Source: Streptomyces sp. SID12501 (GTDB lineage Bacteria; Actinomycetota; Actinomycetes; Streptomycetales; Streptomycetaceae). From it: a stretch of 64,000 nucleotides of DNA. Positions within the stretch are counted from its first letter, which is position 1, and each line of letters opens with the position of its first letter. Of this stretch, positions 9,283-17,445 are shown one piece after another. The stretch covers positions 62,001-126,000 of the forward strand of contig NZ_JAAGLU010000002.1 of assembly GCF_010550245.1 (NCBI RefSeq), given 5' to 3'. Both the position numbers and the translations under genes were made by a program. The notes beneath the pieces were generated by a model that did no database searches, had not been told where the DNA came from, and worked only from the letters and a program-made list of their open reading frames with translations.

Positions 9283-10233
9283 TTACGGGAGTGCTGGGAC
9301 GGAGGCTGGCGTCGCGGCGCCGGTGCTCTGTTCCAGCCACTCCTGGTACGCCGGTGCCTGCCGCGACACCTCCTCGTACGCCTCCGCCAGCGCCGGATGC
9401 AATCCGTCCAGCTCCGTCTCCGTACGGGCCGCCAGCAGCAGCCGTACGCCGAGCGGGTCGCCGTGGAGCCGGCGTACCGCCATCTCGGGGCGCGGCAGGC
9501 AGGTCGGCTGGCAGACGGTGACGACCTCGCCGGTCGCCACCAGCGAGGCCGCGGTGTGGTAATCGCCGTGCAGGACGCGGGGGTTGAGGCCGGCGGTGTG
9601 CAGCATGCGCAGTACGGCGTCGAACTCGCCGTCGACCGTCTCGTCCACCATCCAGCGGTCGCCGGCCAGCTCGGAGAGGTGGACCACCGGTCTCGCGGCG
9701 GCCGGATGGTCGGCGGGTAGGGACACGAACTGGGGTTCCCTGTCGGCCAGTACGCGCAGGCACAGGCCGTCCGGGATGCGGAGCGGGCAGCCCTCCACCT
9801 CGTGCACGAACGCCACGTCCAACTGGCCGTCGGCGACCATGCGCAGCAGCGCGTTCGCGGAGACGTCCATGCGCAGGGTCGGCTCCTGCTGGCGCTGACG
9901 GAGCCGGCGCAGCCAGCCCGACAGGGCCCGGCTGGCCGTCGAGCCGATGCGCAGCTGCGGTTCGTCCGCCGCCGCGGCCCGCGCCTCCGTGACCAGTGAG
10001 CGCATCTCCGCCACCAGGGGACGGGCCCGGCTCAGCACGACCCGGCCGAGCGGCGTCGGACGGCAGCCGATCCGGGTCCGGGTGAACAGCGCGCCGCCCA
10101 GCTCCTGTTCGATTCGGCGCAGCTGGGTGCTCAACGAGGGCTGGGCCACGCCCAGTTGGCGGGCGGCCCGGTGCAGGCTGCCGGTGTCGGCGATGGCGCA
10201 CAGCGCCCGAAGGTGCCTGACCTCTAGCTCCAT
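9283..10233 (-). CDS. LysR-family transcriptional regulator
   Basis: 316 residues. Winged HTH at residues 4-62 (LRALCAIADTGSLHRAARQL, then QPSLSTQLRRIEQELG), followed by a substrate-binding domain of periplasmic-binding-protein fold. Start at MELEVRHLRAL because the HTH begins at once; the upstream extension is basic noise. It converges on phoX with a 23-base gap, so it is probably not the phoX regulator. Its usual divergent target is missing: the upstream 0.8 kb holds no convincing gene. Target and co-inducer unknown. Confidence 0.9.
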   Translation of the reverse strand: MELEVRHLRALCAIADTGSLHRAARQLGVAQPSLSTQLRRIEQELGGALFTRTRIGCRPTPLGRVVLSRARPLVAEMRSLVTEARAAAADEPQLRIGSTASRALSGWLRRLRQRQQEPTLRMDVSANALLRMVADGQLDVAFVHEVEGCPLRIPDGLCLRVLADREPQFVSLPADHPAAARPVVHLSELAGDRWMVDETVDGEFDAVLRMLHTAGLNPRVLHGDYHTAASLVATGEVVTVCQPTCLPRPEMAVRRLHGDPLGVRLLLAARTETELDGLHPALAEAYEEVSRQAPAYQEWLEQSTGAATPASVPALP

Positions 10234-11047
10234 GCGACCAGCTCCGCCGGCTCCGCGTCGCGAATCATGCGCATGTACATGTCCATGCCATCGCACCCTA
10301 AGCCGGATCCGTGCGTTCCGACAGACGCACACAGGCGGCCCCGCCCCCCGGTGATAGGGCCGCGCTATCGCGACTTGCCATCATCACAGCCGCCGCACAG
10401 ACGCCGACACTCACCGTACGAACGATCGACTCACCGTTCCTGTGGACCGAGAGGGAGTGACCCCATTCAGCCGCACGCCCCGAACGGTCTTGGGCGCACT
10501 GGTCCCCGGCGTACTCAGCCCCGGGGCGGCGACACGCATCCTGTGCGTGGTCCGGGCCCGGGAGGTCGGTTCCCTACGCGACCTGGCCAATTGGTTACGG
10601 CCAGAGGCGACGAGGAGGCCCTGAACCATCACACCGGTGGAGCAGGGGCCCCGCACGCTGACACCGCACCTCGCGTCCCAGATCGCATAGCCACGCTAAC
10701 CCGGATGGCCCAGAGCACCGCAAGCCCAGGAGCCAACCATCACCCGATCGAGGTAAACCGCCCTCAAGTGTCCCGCGTTGGGCCTCAGCTTGACAACGCT
10801 TGCTCTAGGTACGTCAGTTCCTATCTCCCCCACCCAATACACAGGCTGCGTATGCCGGTTCGGCCAAAGAGACAGTCGCTAATCCGGCAAACGCCACCCC
10901 GAACGCTCCCGCGTGAAGCAGCTCTGGGCCAACGGGCTCGCGAAGGCACTGCGTTAGTCACGCGGGAGTCCGCCCGTCGTCCCTCCGTAATCCCTCAGTA
11001 GCCCCTCGGCGGCTTCCCGGTACCCCAGTAGCCCACCCCCCCCCACA
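10234..11047. other. Long gene-poor interval
   Basis: About 0.8 kb without a convincing gene. Open frames exist but lack codon bias and family motifs. The stretch 10780-10930 is less GC-rich than its surroundings and includes TTGACA at 10790-10795 with no good -10 at the correct distance. The interval may be the decayed remains of a gene once divergent from the LysR regulator. Confidence 0.4.
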
Positions 11048-11085
11048 GGCGCGGGTCGTCCCTCTGCACAGGGACGGCCCGCGCC
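11048..11085 (-). terminator. Hairpin after the FUSC gene
   Basis: A 16-bp stem (GGCGCGGGTCGTCCCT with its complement, one G-T pair) and 6-base loop (ctgcac), 20 bases beyond the stop of the FUSC gene on the minus strand. Confidence 0.7.
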
Positions 11086-11104
11086 CCCTTCGCCGCGCCG
11101 CCGT

Positions 11105-13054
11105 CTACTTGTGCGGTGACGTGACCGCCCTCGCCGCCGCAACCTCCTGGCGCAGCGGCTCCAGCACACTGTCCGCCGGTCCGCTGAGGTCCGTACGCAC
11201 CGCGTACAGGGTCTCGACCCGGCGCAGACCGTCCGACAACTCCCGCAGCTGTGCGACGACTTGGGTGATCTCGGCGTCGGACGGCGGCTTGGCGCCCTGC
11301 TTGATGTGGACCCGGGCCGCCGTCGTCGCGTCGACGATGCGTTCCACCGCGACGACCAGGGGCCACCAGGCCGCCGCCCGCCGTCCGGTGGGCGGCGGTT
11401 CGGTCAGGGCCCGCTGGAACTCCGTACGGACGACGGAGAGATCGCGGTACAGGCGCCGTCGCATCCGTGCCCGTGCCGCACCCTCGGTGTCAGGGCGGAA
11501 CGCCGAATCCACATAGCGTGCCGTGTCCGCGACCGCGTCGGCGAGGCGGTCGCCGACGCGGGTGTGCCAGCTCTCGGGCCAGAGGAGATAGCCCGCGACC
11601 AGCGCGATTCCGCAGCCCATGAGGGAGTCGAGGAGCCGGGGCAGCAGTAGGGCCGCGCCCTGGTGGTTGAGGACGTCGGAGAGAAGGAGGATCACCGGGG
11701 TGATGGCGGCTGTCTGGTAGCCGTACCCGCGTGGGGTGAGCGCCGGGATCAGCGTGGCGAGGAGAAGGACCACGGGTACGTCCCACCAGCCGCGCGGTAC
11801 CTGGACGAGTACCCCCGCCGCGATCACCAGCCCCACGACCGTGCCGAGGGCGCGCAGCAGTGCCCGGGAGAAGACGGAGCCGAAGTCGGGCTTCAGGACG
11901 AAGGTGATGGTCAGCGCGACCCAGTACGAGCGCGGCACCGGGACGGTCGAGACCAGTACCTGCGCGAGGCCGATGCACAGCGCGAGGCGCAGTCCGTAGC
12001 GCCAGGAGTCGCCGGACAGTACGACGTCCCGGGCCGCGCGGACGGCGCGGGCGCGCAGGGTGGCCGGTCGGCCGAGGCGGTCGTCGTCGGCGGCGGCTGT
12101 GCGCAGGTCGGGGGAGCGGCTGCCGACCACGTCGGCGGCGTGGCGCAGCGCCTGTTCGACGGCGCGTGAGGTGTGGTCGGCCGGGGCGGGGATGTGCAGC
12201 CCGGTCGGGCCGGTGTAGCCCGTCTCGACGGCGTCGGCGAGGTGGCGGACCGCCTCCGGGACCTCGGGCGGCAGCGGGCGGCCGGCCTGGTGGGCGGCGG
12301 GGGCGGCCTCGACGACCGGGGTGATGGCGTTCAACTGGGCGAGCAGACGCACGAGTTCGGGGCTGCGTCCGTGGTGGCGGGCGCGCCGGGCGAGGACGAG
12401 GTCGTACGACTTGTTGAGGGACTGGGTGACGGCCTGCCGGGCGTCCTCGTAGCCGTCGGTGGTGCCGGCGGCGAGCAGTTCGGCGACCGTACGGTAGGTC
12501 TGCGCGACCGCCGCCCGTTCCGGCACCCCCGACCGCAGCGGCCAGGCGAGCAGGGCCAGGGCCAGCACCAGCAGCCCGCCGCCGGACATCAGCGCCGGTG
12601 CGAGCCACCAGGCCCCGGGCAGCGGCAGCCCGGCGCCGATCACGGAGTTGAGGAGCAGCAGCAGTCCGGACACGGAGGCCACCGCGCCGATCGTCGAGAT
12701 CATCCCGGAGACAAGGGCCACGCAGGTGACGGCGGCGACGGCGGCCCAGCCCCGGCCGTACACGAGCGAGCCGAGGGTGACGCCGAGCGCGCCGAAGAAC
12801 TGGGGGATGGCGATGTTGAGGATGCGCATCCGGTACGCGTCGGCGGTGTCCCCGATGACGCCCGAGAGGGCACCCATCGAGGCCAGAGCGCCGTAGGCGG
12901 CGTGGCCGGTGGCGAGGCCGACGGCCAGGGGCAGCGACATGGCGATGGCGGCGCGGGCCACGGCGGGGCGGTTGACGGGCGGGGCCGGCTGGGGTCGGAG
13001 ATTCCGCACCAGCCAGTCGGGAGGTGTGAGGCCGATGGGGAACTCGCGGGACAT
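11105..13054 (-). CDS. FUSC-family membrane protein (aromatic acid exporter-like)
   Basis: 649 residues with two blocks of transmembrane helices (about residues 30-170 and 355-480) separated and followed by soluble Arg/Ala-rich helical regions, the two-repeat layout of FUSC/YccS/AaeB proteins. FVLKPDFGSVFSRALLRALG (about residues 390-410) is the family's conserved loop. Family members are proposed proton-driven exporters of hydroxylated aromatic acids; the substrate here is unknown. The ATG at 13054 has no ribosome site, but GATAAT lies 6 bases before it, so the message may be leaderless. Transcription ends at the hairpin 11048-11085. Confidence 0.85.
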   Translation of the reverse strand: MSREFPIGLTPPDWLVRNLRPQPAPPVNRPAVARAAIAMSLPLAVGLATGHAAYGALASMGALSGVIGDTADAYRMRILNIAIPQFFGALGVTLGSLVYGRGWAAVAAVTCVALVSGMISTIGAVASVSGLLLLLNSVIGAGLPLPGAWWLAPALMSGGGLLVLALALLAWPLRSGVPERAAVAQTYRTVAELLAAGTTDGYEDARQAVTQSLNKSYDLVLARRARHHGRSPELVRLLAQLNAITPVVEAAPAAHQAGRPLPPEVPEAVRHLADAVETGYTGPTGLHIPAPADHTSRAVEQALRHAADVVGSRSPDLRTAAADDDRLGRPATLRARAVRAARDVVLSGDSWRYGLRLALCIGLAQVLVSTVPVPRSYWVALTITFVLKPDFGSVFSRALLRALGTVVGLVIAAGVLVQVPRGWWDVPVVLLLATLIPALTPRGYGYQTAAITPVILLLSDVLNHQGAALLLPRLLDSLMGCGIALVAGYLLWPESWHTRVGDRLADAVADTARYVDSAFRPDTEGAARARMRRRLYRDLSVVRTEFQRALTEPPPTGRRAAAWWPLVVAVERIVDATTAARVHIKQGAKPPSDAEITQVVAQLRELSDGLRRVETLYAVRTDLSGPADSVLEPLRQEVAAARAVTSPHK

Positions 13055-13060
13055 GGGCCC

Positions 13061-13066
13061 ATTATC
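13061..13066 (-). promoter_or_regulatory. Possible -10 of a leaderless FUSC transcript
   Basis: GATAAT on the minus strand, six bases before the ATG at 13054. That spacing puts the transcription start on or next to the A of ATG. The -35 region is weak. Confidence 0.35.
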
Positions 13067-13117
13067 GCCGTACAGCGTGTTCCGGGACGGGCTCATCCGC
13101 GCTGGTGGAGGGCCGGG

Positions 13118-13900
13118 TCAGGGGGCCGGGTCGATCCGCGTCGCCAGGAAGTCGGCCAGGGCCCTGTTGAACTCGGCAGGGCGTTCCAGATTGGGCAGGT
13201 GGGCCGAGTGTTCGATCACGTGGAGCGTGGAGTCGGGGAGGGCCGCGTGCATGGCCTCGGCGTCGGAGACCGGGGTGTATTCGTCGTCGGCTCCCACGAC
13301 GACCAGGGCCGGGAGGGTGAGCCTGGTCAGCAGGGGGCGGTAGTCGGGGCGCTGCGCGCGGCCCCGGAGCGCCGCCGCCGCGCCCCGCGGGTCCGTGGCC
13401 GTCATCATGCGGTGGACGTGGGCCTTGACGCTCGGGTCGGCGTACGGGGCCACCATCTTCTCCAGCACCTCGTCGGCGTACCCGCGCATACCCTCTGAGA
13501 GCAGGCGGTCCGCCATCGCGTTCCGGGCGAGGTGGCCCTCCGGCGTCTCGGGTGCGGGGAAGGTGTCGGCGAGGACGACGCCCCGGACGCGCTCCGGGAA
13601 CCGGTCGCAGCACTCCATGACGATCTGGCCGCCCATCGACAGCCCGGCGAGCACGCACGACTCGACCCGCGCCTCGTCGAGCAACTCCTCGATGTCCTGC
13701 GCGAACCGCGAGAGCGGGGTGGCGGTGTCCACGGCCGCCGGGGAGGCGCCGTAGCCGCGCAGGTCGGGGGCGATGACCCGGCGGGTGGCCGAGAACGCCT
13801 CGATCTGCGGGTTCCACATGGTGTGGTCGAAGGGATGGCCGTGGACGAGGACAAGAGGGATGAGAGGGACAAGAGGTACGAGAGGGGTAAGTGGGGGCAT
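13118..13900 (-). CDS. Alpha/beta-fold hydrolase
   Basis: 260 residues. Oxyanion strand LVLVHGHPFDHTMW (about residues 17-30), nucleophile elbow GLSMGG (Ser about residue 96), acid in VVVGADDEYTPV and histidine in EHSAHLPNLERP complete a Ser-Asp-His triad. It resembles 3-oxoadipate enol-lactonase-like esterases; the substrate is not evident. The start MPPLTPLVPL is chosen over an extension that would cross the operator. Divergent from the MocR regulator, which is probably its controller. The N-terminus has a Pro-Leu-Val repeat from imperfect 'gggacaagagg' DNA units. Confidence 0.88.
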   Translation of the reverse strand: MPPLTPLVPLVPLIPLVLVHGHPFDHTMWNPQIEAFSATRRVIAPDLRGYGASPAAVDTATPLSRFAQDIEELLDEARVESCVLAGLSMGGQIVMECCDRFPERVRGVVLADTFPAPETPEGHLARNAMADRLLSEGMRGYADEVLEKMVAPYADPSVKAHVHRMMTATDPRGAAAALRGRAQRPDYRPLLTRLTLPALVVVGADDEYTPVSDAEAMHAALPDSTLHVIEHSAHLPNLERPAEFNRALADFLATRIDPAP

Positions 13901-13927
13901 GTGGACGACCCTAGGTCCATCCAACTC

Positions 13928-13961
13928 CTCGGTGCAATAGGATCTTTGCGCTCGGTGCAAT
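13928..13961. promoter_or_regulatory. Direct-repeat operator between hydrolase and MocR genes
   Basis: CTCGGTGCAAT occurs twice as an exact 11-base direct repeat, at 13928-13938 and 13951-13961, 23 bp apart (about two helical turns). It lies in the 86-base divergent gap. MocR/GabR-type dimers typically bind direct repeats of this kind. Confidence 0.7.
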
Positions 13962-13986
13962 GTACGAGAACGGGTACGGGGGATTC

Positions 13987-15366
13987 ATGGACGACTACCG
14001 ACGCCTCGCCGACCGGATAGCCGACGACATCGCCACCGGACGGCTCCGTCCTGGTGAACGGCTGCCTCCGCAGCGGGCGTTCGCGCGTCGGCGCGGCATC
14101 GCCGGGTCGACGGCCGGGCGGGTGTACGGCGAGCTCGTGCGGCGTGGACTGGTCGTCGGGGAGGTCGGACGCGGCACGTTCGTCCGGGCCGCGGCGCACG
14201 AGCCGGGCGGGCGCGCGCTCGCCGAGCCGGCGCTGGGCAGCATGGCCACGAGGGGTGACAAGGCGGTCAACCTTGAGCTCAACTATCCTTCCGCGCCGGG
14301 TCAGTCGGAGCTGCTCGCCCCGGCGCTCGCGCCTCTCCTGCGCCCCGACGTGCTCACCGAGGCGCTGCGTCCGGCGCCCGCCACCGGTACGGCCGAGGCC
14401 AGGGCGGCGGTCGCCGGGCTGCTCGCCACCCCGGGCTGGCGGCCCGACCCCGACGGCGTCCTCTTCGCGGGCAACGCCCGGCAGGCGATCGCCGCCTCCC
14501 TCGCCTCCCTGGTCCGGCCGGGCGGCCGGGTCGGCGTCGAGACGCTGACGTACCCGCTGGTCAAGGAGATCGCCGTCCGCCTCGGCATCACCCTCGTCCC
14601 CCTCGCCATGGACCGGGACGGTCTGCGCCCCGACGCCCTCACCGCCGCCCACCGCACCGCTCCCCTGTCCGCGCTGTACGTCCAGCCGACGCTGCACAAC
14701 CCGACGTCGGTGACGACGGGAGAGCAGAGGAAGCGCGAACTCGCGGGTGTGATCCGGGAGTTGGGCGTGCCGGTGGTGGAGGACCGGATCTGGTCGTTCC
14801 TCACGGACGCGGCAGGCACAACGACCTCGGGGGAGCCCCTCGCCGCCCACGTCCCCGAACTGGCCCATGTCGTCGACGGGTTGTCCAAGCGGGTCGCGCC
14901 CGGGCTCACCGTCGGCTTTCTCGTCGTACCGCCGGACCGGGCGGAAGCTGTGGCGGCGGCTGTGCGGTCGGGTGGGTGGAATGCGGGGCGGTTCGCGCTG
15001 GAGGCCGGGGTGCGGTGGGTCGAGGACGGGACCGTGGCGCGGCTCGTGGCCGCCAAGCGGCTGGACGCGGCGCGTCGACAGCGGCTGCTGGCAAGGGAGT
15101 TGGCGGAGTTCGGGGGCGCCGTGCGGTCGGATCCGTACGCCTACTACGCCTGGTGGGAGTTGCCCGCGTCCTGGCGGGCGGACACCTTCACGGCAGCCGC
15201 GGCGGTGCACGGCATCGCCGTCACGCCCGGGGGTGCCTTTGCCGTGGGTCCGCAGCGGGCGCCGGACGCCGTCAGACTCGGGCTCGCGTCGGCGCCGGAA
15301 GCGGACCTGGAGCGGGCACTGCGGACGCTCGCCGCGATCGCCCGGCGGGGCCGTAGCGGTCGGTGA
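13987..15366 (+). CDS. MocR-type regulator (GntR HTH fused to PLP aminotransferase fold)
   Basis: 459 residues. An N-terminal GntR-type winged helix (residues 1-72: RLADRIADDIATGRLRPGER, then RRRGIAGSTAGRVYGELVRRG) is joined by a short linker to a fold-type I aminotransferase domain. The PLP-binding lysine is K301 in DGLSKRVAPG; LYVQPTLHNPT is the conserved region before the catalytic Asp. Such regulators sense PLP or amine/amino-acid adducts. ATG preceded by GGGGG 5 bases upstream. Its 3' end overlaps the convergent membrane-protein gene by 95 bp. Likely controls itself and the divergent hydrolase. Confidence 0.92.
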   Translation: MDDYRRLADRIADDIATGRLRPGERLPPQRAFARRRGIAGSTAGRVYGELVRRGLVVGEVGRGTFVRAAAHEPGGRALAEPALGSMATRGDKAVNLELNYPSAPGQSELLAPALAPLLRPDVLTEALRPAPATGTAEARAAVAGLLATPGWRPDPDGVLFAGNARQAIAASLASLVRPGGRVGVETLTYPLVKEIAVRLGITLVPLAMDRDGLRPDALTAAHRTAPLSALYVQPTLHNPTSVTTGEQRKRELAGVIRELGVPVVEDRIWSFLTDAAGTTTSGEPLAAHVPELAHVVDGLSKRVAPGLTVGFLVVPPDRAEAVAAAVRSGGWNAGRFALEAGVRWVEDGTVARLVAAKRLDAARRQRLLARELAEFGGAVRSDPYAYYAWWELPASWRADTFTAAAAVHGIAVTPGGAFAVGPQRAPDAVRLGLASAPEADLERALRTLAAIARRGRSGR

Positions 15367-16231
15367 CCCACATGCCGAGGGCGACGGCGAGGCCGAGGGC
15401 GAGGAGCAGCCAGGAGACCGTGCGGAGGGTGGCGGTCAGGGCGTCGTAGACGGCGCCCGCGGCGGGGGCGGAGACGCCGGGCGGCAGGTCGGTGAGGGTC
15501 AGGTGGCGGGTGATCACGAGCGCGACGCCGAGCAGCGCCCCGCCGAGCGCCGTGCCGAGCGCGGTCGCCGTGATCGCCCGGCGGCGCCGGACGGCGAGTG
15601 CGATGCCGGCGACGGCGAGGACACCGGCCGTCACCGGAAGCCAGAAACCGGCGACTTCGAGCACGCGAAAACCCTTCCGGAGCGGTACGAGATCCTGCGC
15701 GGGCAGGACCGCGACCTCGGTGTGCGCGACGGGGATGTGGCTCGCCAACGGCACGTGGTCGGCGGTGAGTTGACGCTTGACCTGGGCGGTGACGGGGGCG
15801 AGGTCGATGGTGACGGCGCCCTCGCCGCCGTAACTGCCGTAGCGGTCGCCGGGGTGTTGCCTGTCGGGGTCGTTCCGCAGGGCGTGCAGCACCGCCTCGT
15901 GGGTGGCGCGGTTCGCCGTGTCCCAGGCGGTGCGGAAGGCCTCGGTGCGGGTGAACGAGTGCACCGCGTCCTGCACGAAGTGGTTCACGGTGCCTTCGAG
16001 CGGGCCGACGTCGACCGCGTGCACGATCCCGGCGCCCACGTTGTCCGCGATGGCGTCCTGGACGTACGGGTTCTCGGCGAGCGGCGCCATCGTGGTGACG
16101 TACCGGCCGGTGTCGGCGAGCCCGTACGCCGCCCACGCCGAGAGCGCGCCGAAGGGCAGCAGGAAGCACGCGAGGGCGGTGAGGACGGCCGACAGGACGC
16201 TCCGGAGACGGTGAGACACACGGTGAGACAC
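15272..16231 (-). CDS. Integral membrane protein, unknown function
   Basis: 319 residues. One helix at residues 12-35, a large extracytoplasmic region (about 40-185: NPYVQDAIADNV, HALRNDP), then a hydrophobic cluster at about residues 190-290 giving three more helices, and an Arg/Ala/Pro tail. The amino end begins with a repeated MSHRVSHR from a 12-base DNA repeat. No family with a known activity is recognised. Its last 95 bases overlap the convergent MocR gene. Confidence 0.75.
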   Translation of the reverse strand: MSHRVSHRLRSVLSAVLTALACFLLPFGALSAWAAYGLADTGRYVTTMAPLAENPYVQDAIADNVGAGIVHAVDVGPLEGTVNHFVQDAVHSFTRTEAFRTAWDTANRATHEAVLHALRNDPDRQHPGDRYGSYGGEGAVTIDLAPVTAQVKRQLTADHVPLASHIPVAHTEVAVLPAQDLVPLRKGFRVLEVAGFWLPVTAGVLAVAGIALAVRRRRAITATALGTALGGALLGVALVITRHLTLTDLPPGVSAPAAGAVYDALTATLRTVSWLLLALGLAVALGMWVTDRYGPAGRSRRASAVPAPGPLPAPTRARV

Positions 16232-16384
16232 CCCTCAAGGCAAAGGCCCGGGGGTGGGAAACGCGAGCCGGTCGACCGCATATGACTGCATATGGCTGTG
16301 CGGGACAAGCCTCCGTGATGGAGCCTCCGGTGGAGCGTTCACCCGAACGGGTGTTTCCTGGTTTTGGGGAGAAGGAGGCCGATC

Positions 16385-16861
16385 ATGCCCACCATTCCGG
16401 CCCTGCGGACCTTGACCGCTGCCCTGTTCACCAGCGGAATCCTGGCCGCCGTACCCATCGGCACGGCGATGGCGGCCGTGCCTTCCAGCTCCGACGGCTC
16501 CGACGGCTCCGACCGCTCCGACGGCTCCGGGGTCCGGGGCACCGTCGTCTCCGCCGGTGAGCTGAACCTGCGGGAGCAGCCGACCACCGACTCGCCCGTC
16601 GTCGGGTCGCTGTCACCGGGCAGCCACGGCCGCGTCGAGTGCGCGGTCACCGGACAGACCGTGCGCGGAAACCCGCACTGGTACTGGCTGCCAGGCGTCG
16701 ACGCCTGGGCGAGCGCCGTCTTCATCGACACCGGCGGTCGGTCGGTGCCCAGCTGCAGCGATCCGTGCCCGGAGTGGAAGGACGACGGCCACGGCCATGA
16801 TCACGGCCAGTGGAGCGCCTCGGGGACGTGGAGCTTCAGCTGGAACGTCACCTTCGGCTGA
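16385..16861 (+). CDS. Secreted SH3b-domain protein
   Basis: 158 residues. A Sec signal peptide (residues 1-29, cleavage after AMA), a Ser/Asp/Gly repeat linker (SDGSDGSDRSDGSG), then a bacterial SH3 domain at about residues 50-115 (LNLREQPTTDSPVVGSL, WYWLPGVDAWASAVFI). Four cysteines could form disulfides. The C-terminus ends in a His/Asp-rich patch and a Trp/Ser-rich strand. SH3b domains usually bind peptidoglycan or wall glycans. Start chosen for AAGGAGG 8 bases before ATG. Confidence 0.85.
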   Translation: MPTIPALRTLTAALFTSGILAAVPIGTAMAAVPSSSDGSDGSDRSDGSGVRGTVVSAGELNLREQPTTDSPVVGSLSPGSHGRVECAVTGQTVRGNPHWYWLPGVDAWASAVFIDTGGRSVPSCSDPCPEWKDDGHGHDHGQWSASGTWSFSWNVTFG

Positions 16862-16877
16862 GATCGCTTCTGATCAC

Positions 16878-16909
16878 CTTCGGCCGGGATCAGCTTCGGC
16901 CGGGATCAG
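16878..16909. repeat. Two exact 16-bp tandem repeats at a convergent gene end
   Basis: CTTCGGCCGGGATCAG occurs twice back to back (16878-16893 and 16894-16909), with a decayed third copy just to the left across the stop of the SH3b gene. The second copy includes the stop of the leftward gene at 16906. Confidence 0.8.
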
Positions 16910-17346
16910 TTCACCCGGTGCCCGGCCGCGTCCTCGCGCGTGTAGTAGCGGTAGAACAGCACCGCCGACACGGACGCCGCGACCACCAGTGAGTTGCCGC
17001 ACGACCGCAGCACACTCGCCCCGGTCTGGCTGTACAGGAACCCGAACGCGACCCCGGCGAACGCGCCCCACGCCACCGCGTGCGGCTCGCGCGCCAGTCG
17101 CGGCGCCATCGCCCGCACGCCGACCAGCACCGCCATGAACGCCAGCGCGCTCACGAAGCCGAAGAGGACGTTCCAGCCGGTGATGGGACCGCCGTCGCGC
17201 CGGTTGGCCGCGGCCCAGAAGCCGTAGACCAGCCCGAGCACGACGGGCAGTGCCCGGTTCGCGGCCAGGTGGGACCTGGCGCCGAAGACGTCGGGAAGCG
17301 CGGTTCTTCCCGCCTTGCCGGGGATCCCGGACGTTGCTTGAGCCAT
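16906..17346 (-). CDS. Small four-helix membrane protein, unknown
   Basis: 146 residues with about four predicted transmembrane helices between residues 30 and 135 (LPVVLGLVYGFWAAA, WNVLFGFVSALAFMAVLVGV, AWGAFAGVAFGFLY, SLVVAASVSAVLFYRYY). ATG follows GGAGAGAGG at a suitable distance. Divergent from the SpoIIE-type phosphatase, about 100 bases away. No named family recognised. Confidence 0.72.
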   Translation of the reverse strand: MAQATSGIPGKAGRTALPDVFGARSHLAANRALPVVLGLVYGFWAAANRRDGGPITGWNVLFGFVSALAFMAVLVGVRAMAPRLAREPHAVAWGAFAGVAFGFLYSQTGASVLRSCGNSLVVAASVSAVLFYRYYTREDAAGHRVN

Positions 17347-17445
17347 GAGAGTGTTCCTCTCTCCTCGCCCCCGCCCTCCAGAGCACACCTGGAGAGGTCC
17401 CCTGGCAAGTCGACAGCGGACATCGGCCGTGTTTCGCTGGGTGCC

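Noticed and set aside
10442..10624. 60-codon plus-strand frame in the long gap
   Set aside because: A GTG start with a weak site exists, but third-position GC is lower than in neighbours and I recognise no motif. It may be a gene fragment; too little to call.
10267..11001. 244-codon plus-strand frame
   Set aside because: Arg/Pro/His/Ser-rich translation without hydrophobic core, typical of a chance frame in GC-rich non-coding DNA.
12173..13498. 441-codon Gly/Arg-rich frame antisense to FUSC and hydrolase
   Set aside because: Shadow frame crossing two well-supported genes.
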